Positions 34,360 to 43,237 of a DNA stretch of 64,000 nucleotides are shown here, piece by piece; the stretch's first letter is position 1, and every line of letters starts with the position of its first letter. Made by a program: the position numbers and the translations under genes. Origin of the DNA: Streptomyces minutiscleroticus (GTDB lineage: Bacteria; Actinomycetota; Actinomycetes; Streptomycetales; Streptomycetaceae); NCBI RefSeq assembly GCF_014650875.1, contig NZ_BMVU01000016.1, forward strand, positions 83,959 through 147,958. The letters run 5' to 3'. The notes beneath the pieces were generated by a model that was not told the origin of the DNA, did not search any database, and saw only the letters and a program-made list of their open reading frames with translations.

Positions 34360-34716
34360 CCACCGCCGACCGGCGCTTTCCCACTCCCCCGCCCTCACCG
34401 CCCGCTTCGGCCCGCCCCGGGGCCACCCCCTCCGGGGGAACCCCGGGGCGGCCCACCCGGGGCGAAGAGGGTCCGGGGGCCCGGCCCCCGGGGCCGGGAC
34501 GGGAAGGGGCGGCGGGGGCGCACACTCCCCCCGGCCTCCGCCGCTCCGCCCCCTTCCCCCACAGACCGCAGGGGCGCCCAGCCACCCGGGCGCCCCTGCA
34601 CCGTTCCCGGCCCGCACCGTTCCGGCGCCCGCGGAGCCCGCGCCGCTCCGCGCGCCCCCGCCGCCATTCGGCGCATGGTAAGGGAACGGTAAAGCGCACC
34701 CGCTCGTTACCCAGGC
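34360..34716. other. GC-rich intergenic region with stem-loops
   Basis: This 357-base gap contains a 7-bp hairpin at 34473-34491 and a perfect 10-bp inverted repeat at 34570-34579 with 34588-34597, probably terminators of the polyol operon. A lower-GC stretch at about 34670-34716 should hold the TerD promoter. I see no gene. Confidence 0.6.
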
Positions 34717-35952
34717 ATGACAGCTATGACCCCCGGCTCGAACATCCCTCTCCCCGTCCCGCGCGTGACGGTGGACGTCACCGCCCCGGTGCGGCTCGAC
34801 GTATCGGGCCTGCTGCTCACCGCCGACGGCAAGGTGCGCTCCGACGACGACTTCATCTTCTACAACCAGCCCTCGGGCCCCGGCGTGACCTACCGTTCCG
34901 GCGGCGGTGCGGCCCCGGACGCGATCACGGTGGACACGGCCGCCGTCCCGCCGGGCATCGAGAAGATCGTCGTCACCGCGAGCCCGGACGCCGCGGGCCA
35001 GACCTTCCAGGGCATCGAGCCCACGGCCACGATCCGCAACGCGGACGACGGCGCGGCCCTCGCCACGTTCACCCCGCCGCAGCTGGGCACGGAGACGGCA
35101 CTGGTGGTCGTGGAGATCTACCTGCGCAACGGCGCGTGGAAGGCCCGCGCCGTCGGCCAGGGCTACGCGAACGGCCTGGCGGGCATCGCCACCGACTTCG
35201 GCGTCTCGGTGGAGGAGGAGCCGGCCGCGCCGGCCGCACCGGCCCAGCCCGCGTTCCCCGCGGCTCAGCCGCCCGCCGCCGCGCCCGCGCCCGCCGCGGA
35301 CCCCCGGGTCGCCACTCCCCCGCAGCCGGCCGCTCCCCCGGTCCCGCCGGCCCCGGCCCCCGCCCCGGGCGGCGGCAAGATCAACCTCGACAAGGGCCGC
35401 GTCAGCCTGCAGAAGAACCAGACGGTGTCGCTGGTCAAGGGCGGCCGTCCGCTGCTCTCGCAGGTCAAGATGGGTCTCGGCTGGGAGCCCGCGTACCGCG
35501 GCAAGGACATCGACCTGGACGCCTCGGTCATCGCCTACGGCCCGCAGCGCAACCACGTCGACAGCTGCTACTTCGGCAAGCTGTCGATCCTGAACGGCGC
35601 GGTCAAGCACTCCGGCGACAACCTCACGGGCGAGGGCGGCGGCGACGACGAGGTGATCGCGGTCGACCTCGGCCGCCTGCCGCAGGAGGTCTCGGGCCTG
35701 GTCTTCACGGTGAACTCGTTCTCCGGGCAGAAGTTCACCGAGGTCGCCAAGGCCTACTGCCGCCTGCTGGACGCCGCCACCGGCGAGGAGCTGGTCCGCT
35801 TCGACCTCACCAACGCCGAGTCGCAGACGGGCGTGATGATGGCGAAGCTGATCCGCCAGTTCTCCGGCGAGTGGGAGATGACGGCGATGGGCGACTTCGT
35901 GAAGTCCCGCACCGTCAGGGGCATGGTCAAGCCCGCGGCCCAGGCCCTCTAG
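34717..35952 (+). CDS. Two-domain TerD-family stress protein
   Basis: This 411-residue protein carries two TerD-like domains, about residues 15-165 and 222-405, joined by a Pro/Ala linker (about 167-220). The C-terminal copy has the classic signatures INLDKGRVSLQKNQTVSL, MGLGWEPAYRGKDIDLDASV and GEGGGDDEVIAVDL, including the acidic calcium-binding residues. The N-terminal copy is more diverged but keeps RSDDDFIFYNQP. TerD proteins bind Ca2+ and belong to tellurite/stress and phage-defence-linked systems. No other ter gene is adjacent. Confidence 0.88.
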   Translation: MTAMTPGSNIPLPVPRVTVDVTAPVRLDVSGLLLTADGKVRSDDDFIFYNQPSGPGVTYRSGGGAAPDAITVDTAAVPPGIEKIVVTASPDAAGQTFQGIEPTATIRNADDGAALATFTPPQLGTETALVVVEIYLRNGAWKARAVGQGYANGLAGIATDFGVSVEEEPAAPAAPAQPAFPAAQPPAAAPAPAADPRVATPPQPAAPPVPPAPAPAPGGGKINLDKGRVSLQKNQTVSLVKGGRPLLSQVKMGLGWEPAYRGKDIDLDASVIAYGPQRNHVDSCYFGKLSILNGAVKHSGDNLTGEGGGDDEVIAVDLGRLPQEVSGLVFTVNSFSGQKFTEVAKAYCRLLDAATGEELVRFDLTNAESQTGVMMAKLIRQFSGEWEMTAMGDFVKSRTVRGMVKPAAQAL

Positions 35953-35973
35953 GGACGCCCGCACCCGGCCCCG

Positions 35974-36015
35974 GCGGCCCGCCGGTTCCCCGCCCCCGGG
36001 ACGCCGGCGGGCCGC
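35974..36015. terminator. Bidirectional stem-loop between TerD and TetR genes
   Basis: A 12-bp inverted repeat (35974-35985 with 36004-36015) lies between convergent genes. Confidence 0.7.
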
Positions 36016-36047
36016 GGCGCGCCCCCGAAGCCGCCCCCGCGACGGCC

Positions 36048-36728
36048 TCACCCTCGGCACGAGCCCGTCCCCGCGGACGGGCTCGCCCCTGCGGACGGAC
36101 CCGCCTGCGGGGACGAACCCGTCCCTGCGGACGGACCCGTCCCCGCGCCCCCGCACAGCCCCTCCGCCAGCAGCGCCATGTACCGCCGGACGTGCTGCCC
36201 GCGGCCGTCGCCCACCTCCGAGGCGGTGGCGATGCCGTGGGCCAGGCGCAGGACGTCGAGCGGTTCGACGTCCTCCCGTACGGCCCCCGCCCGCCGCGCC
36301 GCTCCGACCAGCCGCGCCGCCGCGTCCCGCAGCCCCTGCCCGCACTCGCCGAACAGGGCGGACCTTCCGTCCGTGCCGGCCGATCCCAGGAGGGCCTTCA
36401 GTCCCCGCAGCCGGATCAGGTGCTCGCCCAGCTCGGTCAGCCACTCCAGGAGCGCCTCCCCGGGCGGCAGTCGTGCCGCGTACGCGTCCGCCCGCCCGGC
36501 GATCTCCTCGACGCTGCCGACGTAGACGGCCTCCAGCAGCGCGTACCGGGTCGGGAAGTGCCGGTACAGCGTGCCGGAGCCGACGCCCGCGCGCTTGGCG
36601 ATGTCGTCCAGCGACGCGCCCTCCCCGTGCTCGGCGAAGGCGGCCGCCGCCTCCGCGAGCAGCCGCTCGTAGTTGCGCCGCGCGTCCGCCCGCATCGGCC
36701 TCGGGGCCCCCGCCCTCACCTGCGTCAT
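36048..36728 (-). CDS. TetR/AcrR-family transcriptional regulator
   Basis: This 226-residue protein has an N-terminal TetR helix-turn-helix (about residues 18-65: NYERLLAEAAAAFAEHG, LDDIAKRAGVGSGTLYRHFP) and a helical ligand domain. The ATG at 36728 lies 7 bases after GGAG. The last 30 residues are a Gly/Ser/Ala/Pro repeat tail. The target is unknown; the gene stands alone. Confidence 0.88.
   Translation of the reverse strand: MTQVRAGAPRPMRADARRNYERLLAEAAAAFAEHGEGASLDDIAKRAGVGSGTLYRHFPTRYALLEAVYVGSVEEIAGRADAYAARLPPGEALLEWLTELGEHLIRLRGLKALLGSAGTDGRSALFGECGQGLRDAAARLVGAARRAGAVREDVEPLDVLRLAHGIATASEVGDGRGQHVRRYMALLAEGLCGGAGTGPSAGTGSSPQAGPSAGASPSAGTGSCRG
36058..36150. repeat. Imperfect short tandem repeats at the TetR 3' end
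   Basis: Several imperfect copies of CCCGTCCCTGCGGACGGA-like units encode the AGTGPSAGTGSS/AGPSAGASPS tail of the regulator. The region could vary in length between strains. Confidence 0.6.
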
Positions 36729-37004
36729 CCGCACACTCCTCGTACGGAGGGGACGGTGCGCGGATGCGCCCGCGCGTCCCGCGCGGGCGGTCCGGCCCCG
36801 CCCTCCTCGTCGTGGTCACCGCCTCCCCGATGGTCGGGGGCGCTTTCCACCGGAGTCAACGCGGGCCCCTCCCGGACCGGGCGGCACGGCCCTGGAGGTG
36901 CGTCGCACGGAGGTGCGGCGTCCACAGTCGTGGTGCCCGCGGACCGAGGCCGGCGGAACCGGCACGGGCGCTCTCTTTCCCGGGCTGCACCGGCACGCGG
37001 GACG

Positions 37005-38462
37005 TCAGCCCCGCCTCTGCCGCTTCCACGGACCCGTGACGGCGAGCATGATGCCCGGGGTCTGGATGTTGGCGAACAGGGTCCGTCCGTCGGGCGAGAA
37101 GGTCACGCCGGTGAACTCGCTGTACTCCGGCTCCTCCTCGGTGCCGATGTTCAGCTCGTTGCGGGCGATCGGGTACGTGCGGCCGCTGTCCGTCGCGCCG
37201 AAGAGGTGCTGGACGCCGTCGCCGTCCTCGGCGATGACCAGACCGCCGTACGGGGAGACGGTGATGTTGTCGGGGCCGTCGAAGGCGCCGCCGGCACAGA
37301 GGCCGGGGCCGACGCCGAGGAGCACCTTCAGGGTGAGGGTGCGGCGCCTGGGGTCGTAGAACCAGACCTGGCCGTCGTGCTGCTCGGGGCTCTCGTCCCG
37401 GGCGTAGGAGGAGACGACGTACGCGCCGCCGTCGCCCCACCACATGCCTTCGAGCTTGCGGGCGCGGGTGACCTCGCCGGCGCCGAACTGCTCGCGCACG
37501 GAGACGCTCCGCGCGTCGCGGTCCGGGACGTCGATCCAGTCGACGCCGTAGACCGTGCCGATCCGCGTGGCGCGGGAGAGGTCGTCGACGAACCGGCCGC
37601 CGGAGTCGAAGCACCTGGGCGCCTGGAGCACACCGGCGTCGTCGGCGAGCGTGCGCAGCTTCCCGCGGCCGTGCCGGAATCCCTTGGGCGGGGTCCAGCG
37701 GTAGAACAGGCCGTTGGGCCCGGAGGCGTCCTCGGTCAGGTACAGGTGGCCGCGCCCGGGGTCGACCACGACGGCCTCGTGGGCGTAGCGGCCGAGCGCC
37801 TTGACCGGCTGGGGGTCGCGGTTGGCGCGGACGTCCTCGGGGTCGACCTCGAAGACGTAGCCGTGGTCCTTGGTGAAGCCGTCGGTGCCCGCCCTGTCCT
37901 CGGTCTCCTCACAGGTCAGCCAGGTGCCCCAGGGGGTGGACCCGCCCGCGCAGTTGGTGGCGGTGCCGGCGATGGCGACCCGTTCGGCGACCTCGCCGCC
38001 GGGGTGGACCTCGACGACGGTGCAGCCGCCGGCCGCGGCCGGGTCGTAGACGAGGCCCTCGGTCAGCGGCACCGGGTGGGCCCACCGGTCGCGGGGCCCG
38101 GCCAGCTCGTGGTTGTTGACGAGGAGGATGCGCCCGCGGGGACCGGCGAAGGCGGCCGTGCCGTCGTGGTGGGAGGGCGTGTACTCGCCGGTCTCCAGCC
38201 TGGTCCGGCCGCTGTGGGTCAGGACGCGGTACGAGAACCCGGCGGGCAGGGCGAGCAGGCCCGCGGGGTCGGGGACGAGGGGGCCGTAGCCGACGCCGCC
38301 GCCGTGTCCGCCGTGCCGTCCCGCCTCGTCGCCGTCGGTGTCGTGGTCCTGGGACGCGAGGGCGTTCGGGGCGGTGGCGAGGGCACCGACGCTGCCGGCC
38401 AGCGCGACGCCGGCGCCGGTGAGCGCGGAGCTTGTGGCGAAGTCCCTGCGGGTGAGCGACAT
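37005..38462 (-). CDS. PhoX-like (DUF839) secreted phosphatase, twin-arginine exported
   Basis: This 485-residue protein has a Tat signal (SLTRRDFATSSALTGAGVAL) and a DUF839/PhoX beta-propeller: ILLVNNHELAG, GTATNCAGGSTPWGTWLTCEE, GRYAHEAVVVDPG, YLTEDA, and FDGPDNITVSPYGGLVIAEDG. PhoX enzymes are Ca/Fe-dependent alkaline phosphatases, here acting outside the membrane to release phosphate. CAGGAG precedes the ATG. TGAACACC direct repeats upstream look like a PHO box. Confidence 0.85.
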   Translation of the reverse strand: MSLTRRDFATSSALTGAGVALAGSVGALATAPNALASQDHDTDGDEAGRHGGHGGGVGYGPLVPDPAGLLALPAGFSYRVLTHSGRTRLETGEYTPSHHDGTAAFAGPRGRILLVNNHELAGPRDRWAHPVPLTEGLVYDPAAAGGCTVVEVHPGGEVAERVAIAGTATNCAGGSTPWGTWLTCEETEDRAGTDGFTKDHGYVFEVDPEDVRANRDPQPVKALGRYAHEAVVVDPGRGHLYLTEDASGPNGLFYRWTPPKGFRHGRGKLRTLADDAGVLQAPRCFDSGGRFVDDLSRATRIGTVYGVDWIDVPDRDARSVSVREQFGAGEVTRARKLEGMWWGDGGAYVVSSYARDESPEQHDGQVWFYDPRRRTLTLKVLLGVGPGLCAGGAFDGPDNITVSPYGGLVIAEDGDGVQHLFGATDSGRTYPIARNELNIGTEEEPEYSEFTGVTFSPDGRTLFANIQTPGIMLAVTGPWKRQRRG

Positions 38463-38548
38463 GGGGTCTCCTGGGGCGTCGGGTGGCGGGCGGGGCCGGG
38501 CGTGCCGGGGGCGGGCGCGCGGTGCGGCCACACCGTCCCGCCCGTCCC

Positions 38549-38570
38549 TGAACACCGGCTGAACACCCGC
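38549..38570 (-). promoter_or_regulatory. PHO box-like direct repeat upstream of phoX
   Basis: TGAACACCGGC (38549-38559) and TGAACACCCGC (38560-38570) repeat at exactly 11 bases. On the minus strand they give GTTCA units, as in Streptomyces PhoP boxes (11-nt direct repeats built on GTTCACC). A further TGAAT at 38593 is in the same register. Confidence 0.55.
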
Positions 38571-38630
38571 CGACGCCCGGGTCCCCGCCGCCTGAATGCC
38601 ACGGAACCGCTGCCGTACGCCGTACGCCGG

Positions 38631-38681
38631 CGGCACCACGTCACGCCCCGCACCCCGAAACCGACACGGCACCACGTCACG
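38631..38681. repeat. 15-bp direct repeat upstream of phoX
   Basis: CGGCACCACGTCACG occurs at 38631-38645 and again at 38667-38681 (36-base period). Both lie in the 322-base non-coding gap between phoX and the upstream gene, beyond the PHO box-like repeats. I see no gene in the gap. Confidence 0.6.
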
Positions 38682-38784
38682 ACCCGTGCTCCAGGACCGG
38701 CGCCGCCCCGCCACTCCGTACGGCACGAGGTTCGCGCCGTGCGCGTACGGCGCGGGGCCCGCACCGTACGGGGCGGCGGTGCGC

Positions 38785-40221
38785 TCAACCGCCCTGCTGC
38801 GACCGCGCCTTGAACGCCGCCTTGCGGGCCTCCTTGGCCACCTTGCGGTCGGGGTGGAGGCGGCCCATCGCCTCCAGCACCTCGGCGGTGGCGGGGTGGT
38901 CGACCCGCCACGCCGTCGCGAAGAAGCCGCTGTGCTGCCGGGCCAGGCCCTCCACCAGGCCCTGCAGCTCCGCGGAGTTGCCCTCCGCGGCCAGCTGCGC
39001 GGCGACCGTGTCGACGGTCAGCCAGAAGACCATGTCCTCGGAGGGCGCCGGCACGTCCGCGGCGCCCCGCTCGGTGAGCCAGACGCGGGCGAGCCCGCCC
39101 AGCTCGGGGTCGTCGAGCACCTCGCGCAGCGCGGGCTCGGCCTCGGCGCCGATCAGCGACAGGGCCTGCTGGCAGCGCAGCCGGCGCAGCGGCGCGCCCC
39201 GGTCGGTGCCGCGCGCGGCGGCCAGCAGCTCCCGCGCGGCGGCGAGCGGCTCGCGGTGGGCGAGCCACTGCTCGGTCTCGGCCTGCGCCGCGGCCGGCGG
39301 GAACGTCGCCGTGCCGTCCAGCAGCGCGTCCGCGCCCTGCCCGGACAGGTCGCCCACCGCCGGTGCCGGGTGGCCGGCCTCCAGCAGCCGCGCCCGGACG
39401 CCGTACAGGCCGAGCGGGGTGAGCCGCACCATGCCGTACCGGGTCACGTCCGTCTCGTCGACCGGCGCCGCGGGCTCCTCGTCGGGGTCGGCCATGAGCG
39501 CCTCGTCGACGGGCTGGTACTCCACGAGTCCGGCCGGTTCGAGCAGGCGGAACTGGTCGTCGAGGCGCATCATCGCGTCCGAGACCTGCTCCAGCACGGC
39601 GTCGGTGGGCTGCGCCATGTCGTCGGGCACGATCATCGAGGCGGCGAGGGCGGGCAGCGGCACCGGCTCCTCGCCGGGTCCGTCCTCGTCGACGCTGAGC
39701 AGGTAGAGGTTGCCGAGCACGCCGTCGAGGAACGCGGCCTCCGCCTCGGGGTCCCAGTCGAGGCCGGAGAGGTCGACCCGGCCGTTCTCCTCCACGGCGT
39801 CCACGAGCTCGTCGAGCGCGTCGAGGTCGGGCACGGTCGCGTCGGCCAGCACCGTCTCCAGGGCGCCGAGCCACAGCCCGAGGACGTCCTGCGGCGAACC
39901 GCCGGTGACCAGCGCGAGGTCGGCGCCCGCGGTCACCGTCCCCTTCTCCTCGTCGACGATCTCGACGAGCCCGGTGTCGACGGCGACCCGCCACGCCTCG
40001 CTCGCGTACGCGGCGGCGTCGTCGCCCTCCAGATCCAGCGCGCGGGCCGCGTCCGCCAGGTGCTCCTCGGCGAGTTCGCCGCCGGCCCCGACCCGGGTGT
40101 CCGGGCCGGCCCAGCGGGCGAGCCGCACCGCACGGGCGAGCAGGGGCGCGGCGAGCGCGTCCCGCGCGAGCTCCGCTTCGGGGCGCAGCCGCACCGGCGG
40201 CAGGGTGGAGCTGTCTGACAT
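38785..40221 (-). CDS. Conserved Streptomyces protein of unknown function
   Basis: This 478-residue acidic, leucine/alanine-rich soluble protein has no signal or membrane span and looks largely helical. The C-terminal part (LRRLRCQQALSLIGAEAEPALREVLDDPELGG) resembles HEAT-like repeats. It ends with a basic segment (DRKVAKEARKAAFKARSQQ). GGAGGAGA precedes the ATG. I do not recognise a function. Confidence 0.75.
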   Translation of the reverse strand: MSDSSTLPPVRLRPEAELARDALAAPLLARAVRLARWAGPDTRVGAGGELAEEHLADAARALDLEGDDAAAYASEAWRVAVDTGLVEIVDEEKGTVTAGADLALVTGGSPQDVLGLWLGALETVLADATVPDLDALDELVDAVEENGRVDLSGLDWDPEAEAAFLDGVLGNLYLLSVDEDGPGEEPVPLPALAASMIVPDDMAQPTDAVLEQVSDAMMRLDDQFRLLEPAGLVEYQPVDEALMADPDEEPAAPVDETDVTRYGMVRLTPLGLYGVRARLLEAGHPAPAVGDLSGQGADALLDGTATFPPAAAQAETEQWLAHREPLAAARELLAAARGTDRGAPLRRLRCQQALSLIGAEAEPALREVLDDPELGGLARVWLTERGAADVPAPSEDMVFWLTVDTVAAQLAAEGNSAELQGLVEGLARQHSGFFATAWRVDHPATAEVLEAMGRLHPDRKVAKEARKAAFKARSQQGG

Positions 40222-40592
40222 CGGCTGGTTCTCCTCCGGGAGTACGCAAAGGCACGGGCGGCGCGCGGAGGTCCGGGGACCCCCGGAACGGCCCGGCCTC
40301 AGCCTAGACGGATTTGGGCCCATGCCGCCCAATTCATGTACCTGTCACGGGTACGACGCCGTCGAAACCTTGACAAGAGCACGGCATACGCACGAGATTG
40401 ACGCGCGTAGAAACCACGCGGGACACGCGTGGGCGACCGGGAGGGGAGGCGGCAGGCGACGTCCCGCCCGGCCGCTCCGCGCGTCGCACCGGCCGCCCCC
40501 CCACCGTCCGGCGCCGCTCCCGCCCCTGTTCTTCCGCCGCCCCGCGCCCGCCCTCGCCCCGGCGCCCACGTACGTCCCCGGAGGGATTTCCG
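40222..40592. other. Divergent promoter region
   Basis: This 371-base gap lies between the unknown protein and the secreted nuclease. TTGACA at 40370-40375 is a good -35, but the matching -10 (GAGATT, 40394-40399) is weak. An inverted repeat GTACC-N7-GGTAC lies at 40338-40354. From about 40430 the DNA is very GC-rich and open in several frames without similarity. Confidence 0.45.
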
Positions 40593-42431
40593 TTGCCCAG
40601 CAAGTCTTCCGCCCGCACGGCCGCGCTCACCGTCGCCGCCGTCTGCTCCGCGGTGTCCGCCGTCGCGCTCACCGCCCCCGCCCACGCGGACGCCGCCCCG
40701 GTCCGCATCCACGACGTCCAGGGCACCACCCGCCTCTCGCCGCTGGCCGGCCGGCTGGTCACGGACGTGACCGGCATCGTGACGGGCGTGCGCTCCTACG
40801 GCTCCTCGCGCGGCTTCTGGATGCAGGACCCGCAGACGGACGACGACCCGGCCACCAGTGAGGGCGTCTTCGTCTTCACCAGCTCCGCCCCGAAGGTCGC
40901 GGTCGGCGACGCGGTGAAGGTCACCGGCACCGTGTCCGAGTACGTGCCGGGCGGCGCCTCCACCGGCAACCAGTCGGTCACCGAGATCGTCCGGCCCACG
41001 GTCACCGTGGTCTCCTCGGGCAACGAGCTGCCCGCCGCGACCGTCGTCGACAGCCGCTCCGTGCCGGACCGCTACGCGCCCGCCGGCGACGAGGCCGCGG
41101 GCGGCTCGGTCAACGGCCTCACCCTGCGTCCCCGCGCCTACGCCCTGGACCACTACGAGTCCCTGGAGGGCATGAACGTCCGGATCGGCAGCTCGCGCGT
41201 GGTCACCGCCACCGACCCGTACGACGAGCTGTGGGTCACGGTGAAGCCGCACGAGAACGACAACCGCCGCGGCGGCGCCGTCTACGGCTCGTACACCGAC
41301 CAGAACACCGGCCGTCTGCAGATCCAGTCGCTGATCCCGGCCGCCACGCGGCCCTTCCCCACCGCGCACGTCGGCGACGTCCTCGAGGGCACCACCGAGG
41401 GCCCGCTGGACTACAGCCAGTACGGCGGCTACACGCTGACCGCCCGCACCCTCGGCACGGTCGCGGACGGCGGCACCGAGCGCGAGACCACCCGCGCCCA
41501 GGCGCGCGGCGAGCTGGCCGTGGCGACGTACAACGTCGAGAACCTGGACCCCTCCGACGACACCTTCGCCGCGCACGCGCGGGCGATCGTGGGCAACCTG
41601 CGCTCGCCCGACATCCTGTCCCTGGAGGAGGTCCAGGACAACAACGGCGCGACGGACGACGGCACGGTCGCCGCCGACGAGACGGTGGGCGAGCTGATCG
41701 ACGCGATCGTCGCGGCCGGCGGCCCCCGCTACGACTGGCGCTCGGTCGACCCGGCCGACAAGGCCGACGGCGGCGAGCCCGGCGGCAACATCCGCCAGGT
41801 GTTCCTCTTCAACCCGGAGCGCGTGTCGTTCACCGACCGCGCGGGCGGCGACGCGACGACCGCCGTGGGCGTCGAGAAGGTCCGCGGGAAGGCGCGGCTG
41901 ACGGCGTCCCCGGCCCGGATCGCCCCGGCCGACGCCGCCTGGGAGAACAGCCGCAAGCCGCTCGTCGGCGAGTTCGTCTTCCGCGGCAGGACGGTCTTCG
42001 TGGTCGCCAACCACTTCGCCTCCAAGGGCGGCGACCAGGGGCTGACCTCGCAGTACCAGCCGCCGGTGCGCAGCTCGGAGACCCAGCGCCACCGGCAGGC
42101 GGCCGCGGTGAACTCCTTCGTCAAGGACGTCCTGAAGGCCCAGAGGAACGCCGACGTGATCGCCCTCGGCGACCTGAACGACTTCGAGTTCTCCCGCACG
42201 ACGCAGCTCCTGGAGGACGGCGGCGCGCTCTGGTCGGCGATCAAGTCCCTGCCGAGGAGCGAGCGCTACACCTACGTCTACCAGGGCAACAGCCAGGCTC
42301 TCGACCAGATCCTGGTCAGCCCGTCGATCCGCGCCAAGGGCTCCTTCACGTACGACAGCGTGCACATCAACGCCGAGTTCGCCGACCAGATCAGCGACCA
42401 CGACCCGCAGGTGCTGCGCTTCCGGCCGTGA
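40593..42431 (+). CDS. Secreted endonuclease/exonuclease/phosphatase-family nuclease (ExeM/NucH-like)
   Basis: This 612-residue protein starts with TTG 11 bases after GGAGGG and has a signal peptide cleaved near APAHADA. An OB-fold-like domain (about residues 45-130: VTGIVTGVRSYGSSRGFWMQD) is followed by a metal-dependent EEP domain (about 305-612) with LAVATYNVENLDP, ILSLEEVQDNNG, FVVANHFASKGG, IALGDLNDFE and ISDHDPQVL. It should degrade extracellular nucleic acid, perhaps for phosphate supply; phoX lies upstream. Confidence 0.88.
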   Translation: MPSKSSARTAALTVAAVCSAVSAVALTAPAHADAAPVRIHDVQGTTRLSPLAGRLVTDVTGIVTGVRSYGSSRGFWMQDPQTDDDPATSEGVFVFTSSAPKVAVGDAVKVTGTVSEYVPGGASTGNQSVTEIVRPTVTVVSSGNELPAATVVDSRSVPDRYAPAGDEAAGGSVNGLTLRPRAYALDHYESLEGMNVRIGSSRVVTATDPYDELWVTVKPHENDNRRGGAVYGSYTDQNTGRLQIQSLIPAATRPFPTAHVGDVLEGTTEGPLDYSQYGGYTLTARTLGTVADGGTERETTRAQARGELAVATYNVENLDPSDDTFAAHARAIVGNLRSPDILSLEEVQDNNGATDDGTVAADETVGELIDAIVAAGGPRYDWRSVDPADKADGGEPGGNIRQVFLFNPERVSFTDRAGGDATTAVGVEKVRGKARLTASPARIAPADAAWENSRKPLVGEFVFRGRTVFVVANHFASKGGDQGLTSQYQPPVRSSETQRHRQAAAVNSFVKDVLKAQRNADVIALGDLNDFEFSRTTQLLEDGGALWSAIKSLPRSERYTYVYQGNSQALDQILVSPSIRAKGSFTYDSVHINAEFADQISDHDPQVLRFRP

Positions 42432-42458
42432 CGCCCCGTCAGCCCCTGTCCCCGCACA

Positions 42459-42501
42459 CGCGGCGGGGCCGACCGGTCCGTACCCGGTCGGCCCCGCCGC
42501 G
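42459..42501 (+). terminator. Strong stem-loop after the nuclease
   Basis: A perfect 18-bp inverted repeat (42459-42476 with 42484-42501) with a 7-nt loop, 28 bases after the stop. Confidence 0.85.
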
Positions 42502-42645
42502 GTGCGAGCGGTACGTACGCGGGAGCGCGGGCGGGACACGAAGTCCGCGCGTCCCGTACCGCGACCGCCCCGGTGCCCGCGGACGGACCCCGGTGGCGTC
42601 CGCTCGCGGGCCTCGGCGGCGTCCGCCCACAGGTCCCGACAGGTC

Positions 42646-43080
42646 TCAGTGGCGCCCGCGCCGCCGCAGCGCACCGGCCGCGACGAGCGCCCCGGCGCCG
42701 GCCCCGGCGATGAGCACGGGACGCGGCACGCGCAGCGCGTACTGCGCGACGGTGGTCGCGACGGTCCGCACCGGGTCCGGCACGTTCTCCCGCACGGTGC
42801 GGCCCGCCTGCACGGCCTTCTCCTGGACGACCGCGGCCTTCTCCTGGACCACGCGGCCCGCGGCGCCCGCCTTGTCCTGCACGGCGTGACCGGCCTGGCC
42901 CGCCCGCCCCTTGAGGTCGGCGGCACGGTCGGTGGCCCCCGTCTTCGCGTCGGCCTCGCCGGCCAGCTCCTCGGCGGTGACGCCGAGCCGGTCCTTGGTC
43001 CCCTCGACCTGCTCCCGCAGCTCGTCGGGCCCCTTGGCCCCCGTGCTCGTCGGAGCCGCCCTGCCCTTCTCGTCCTTCAT
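42646..43080 (-). CDS. DUF3618-like tail-anchored protein
   Basis: This 144-residue protein starts with the DUF3618-type segment DELREQVEGTKDRLGVTAEELAGEADAKT (split at about residues 19-47), continues as an amphipathic Ala/Gln/Lys-rich coil (VVQEKAAVVQEKAVQAGRTV) and ends in one membrane span (RPVLIAGAGAGALVAAGALR) with basic residues after it. The function is unknown; related proteins sit in membrane-stress or phage-shock-like clusters. Confidence 0.75.
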   Translation of the reverse strand: MKDEKGRAAPTSTGAKGPDELREQVEGTKDRLGVTAEELAGEADAKTGATDRAADLKGRAGQAGHAVQDKAGAAGRVVQEKAAVVQEKAVQAGRTVRENVPDPVRTVATTVAQYALRVPRPVLIAGAGAGALVAAGALRRRGRH

Positions 43081-43237
43081 CGGTGCGCTCTCTCCTCGTG
43101 TCGTCTGCGTCGGCACGGCCGTCGGCCGGCGGGCCGGTCCGCGGGACGGCGTCCGTCGACCCGGTGCTCCGAAGTCCTGGCCACGCCGTCCCGCCTCCTC
43201 CCGTCCCGGGACAACCGGGTACCCGCGGGCGCCGCCG

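Noticed and set aside
40398..40592. Upstream extension of the secreted nuclease
   Set aside because: It is Arg/Pro-rich and would precede a normal signal peptide; the TTG at 40593 has a good ribosome site.
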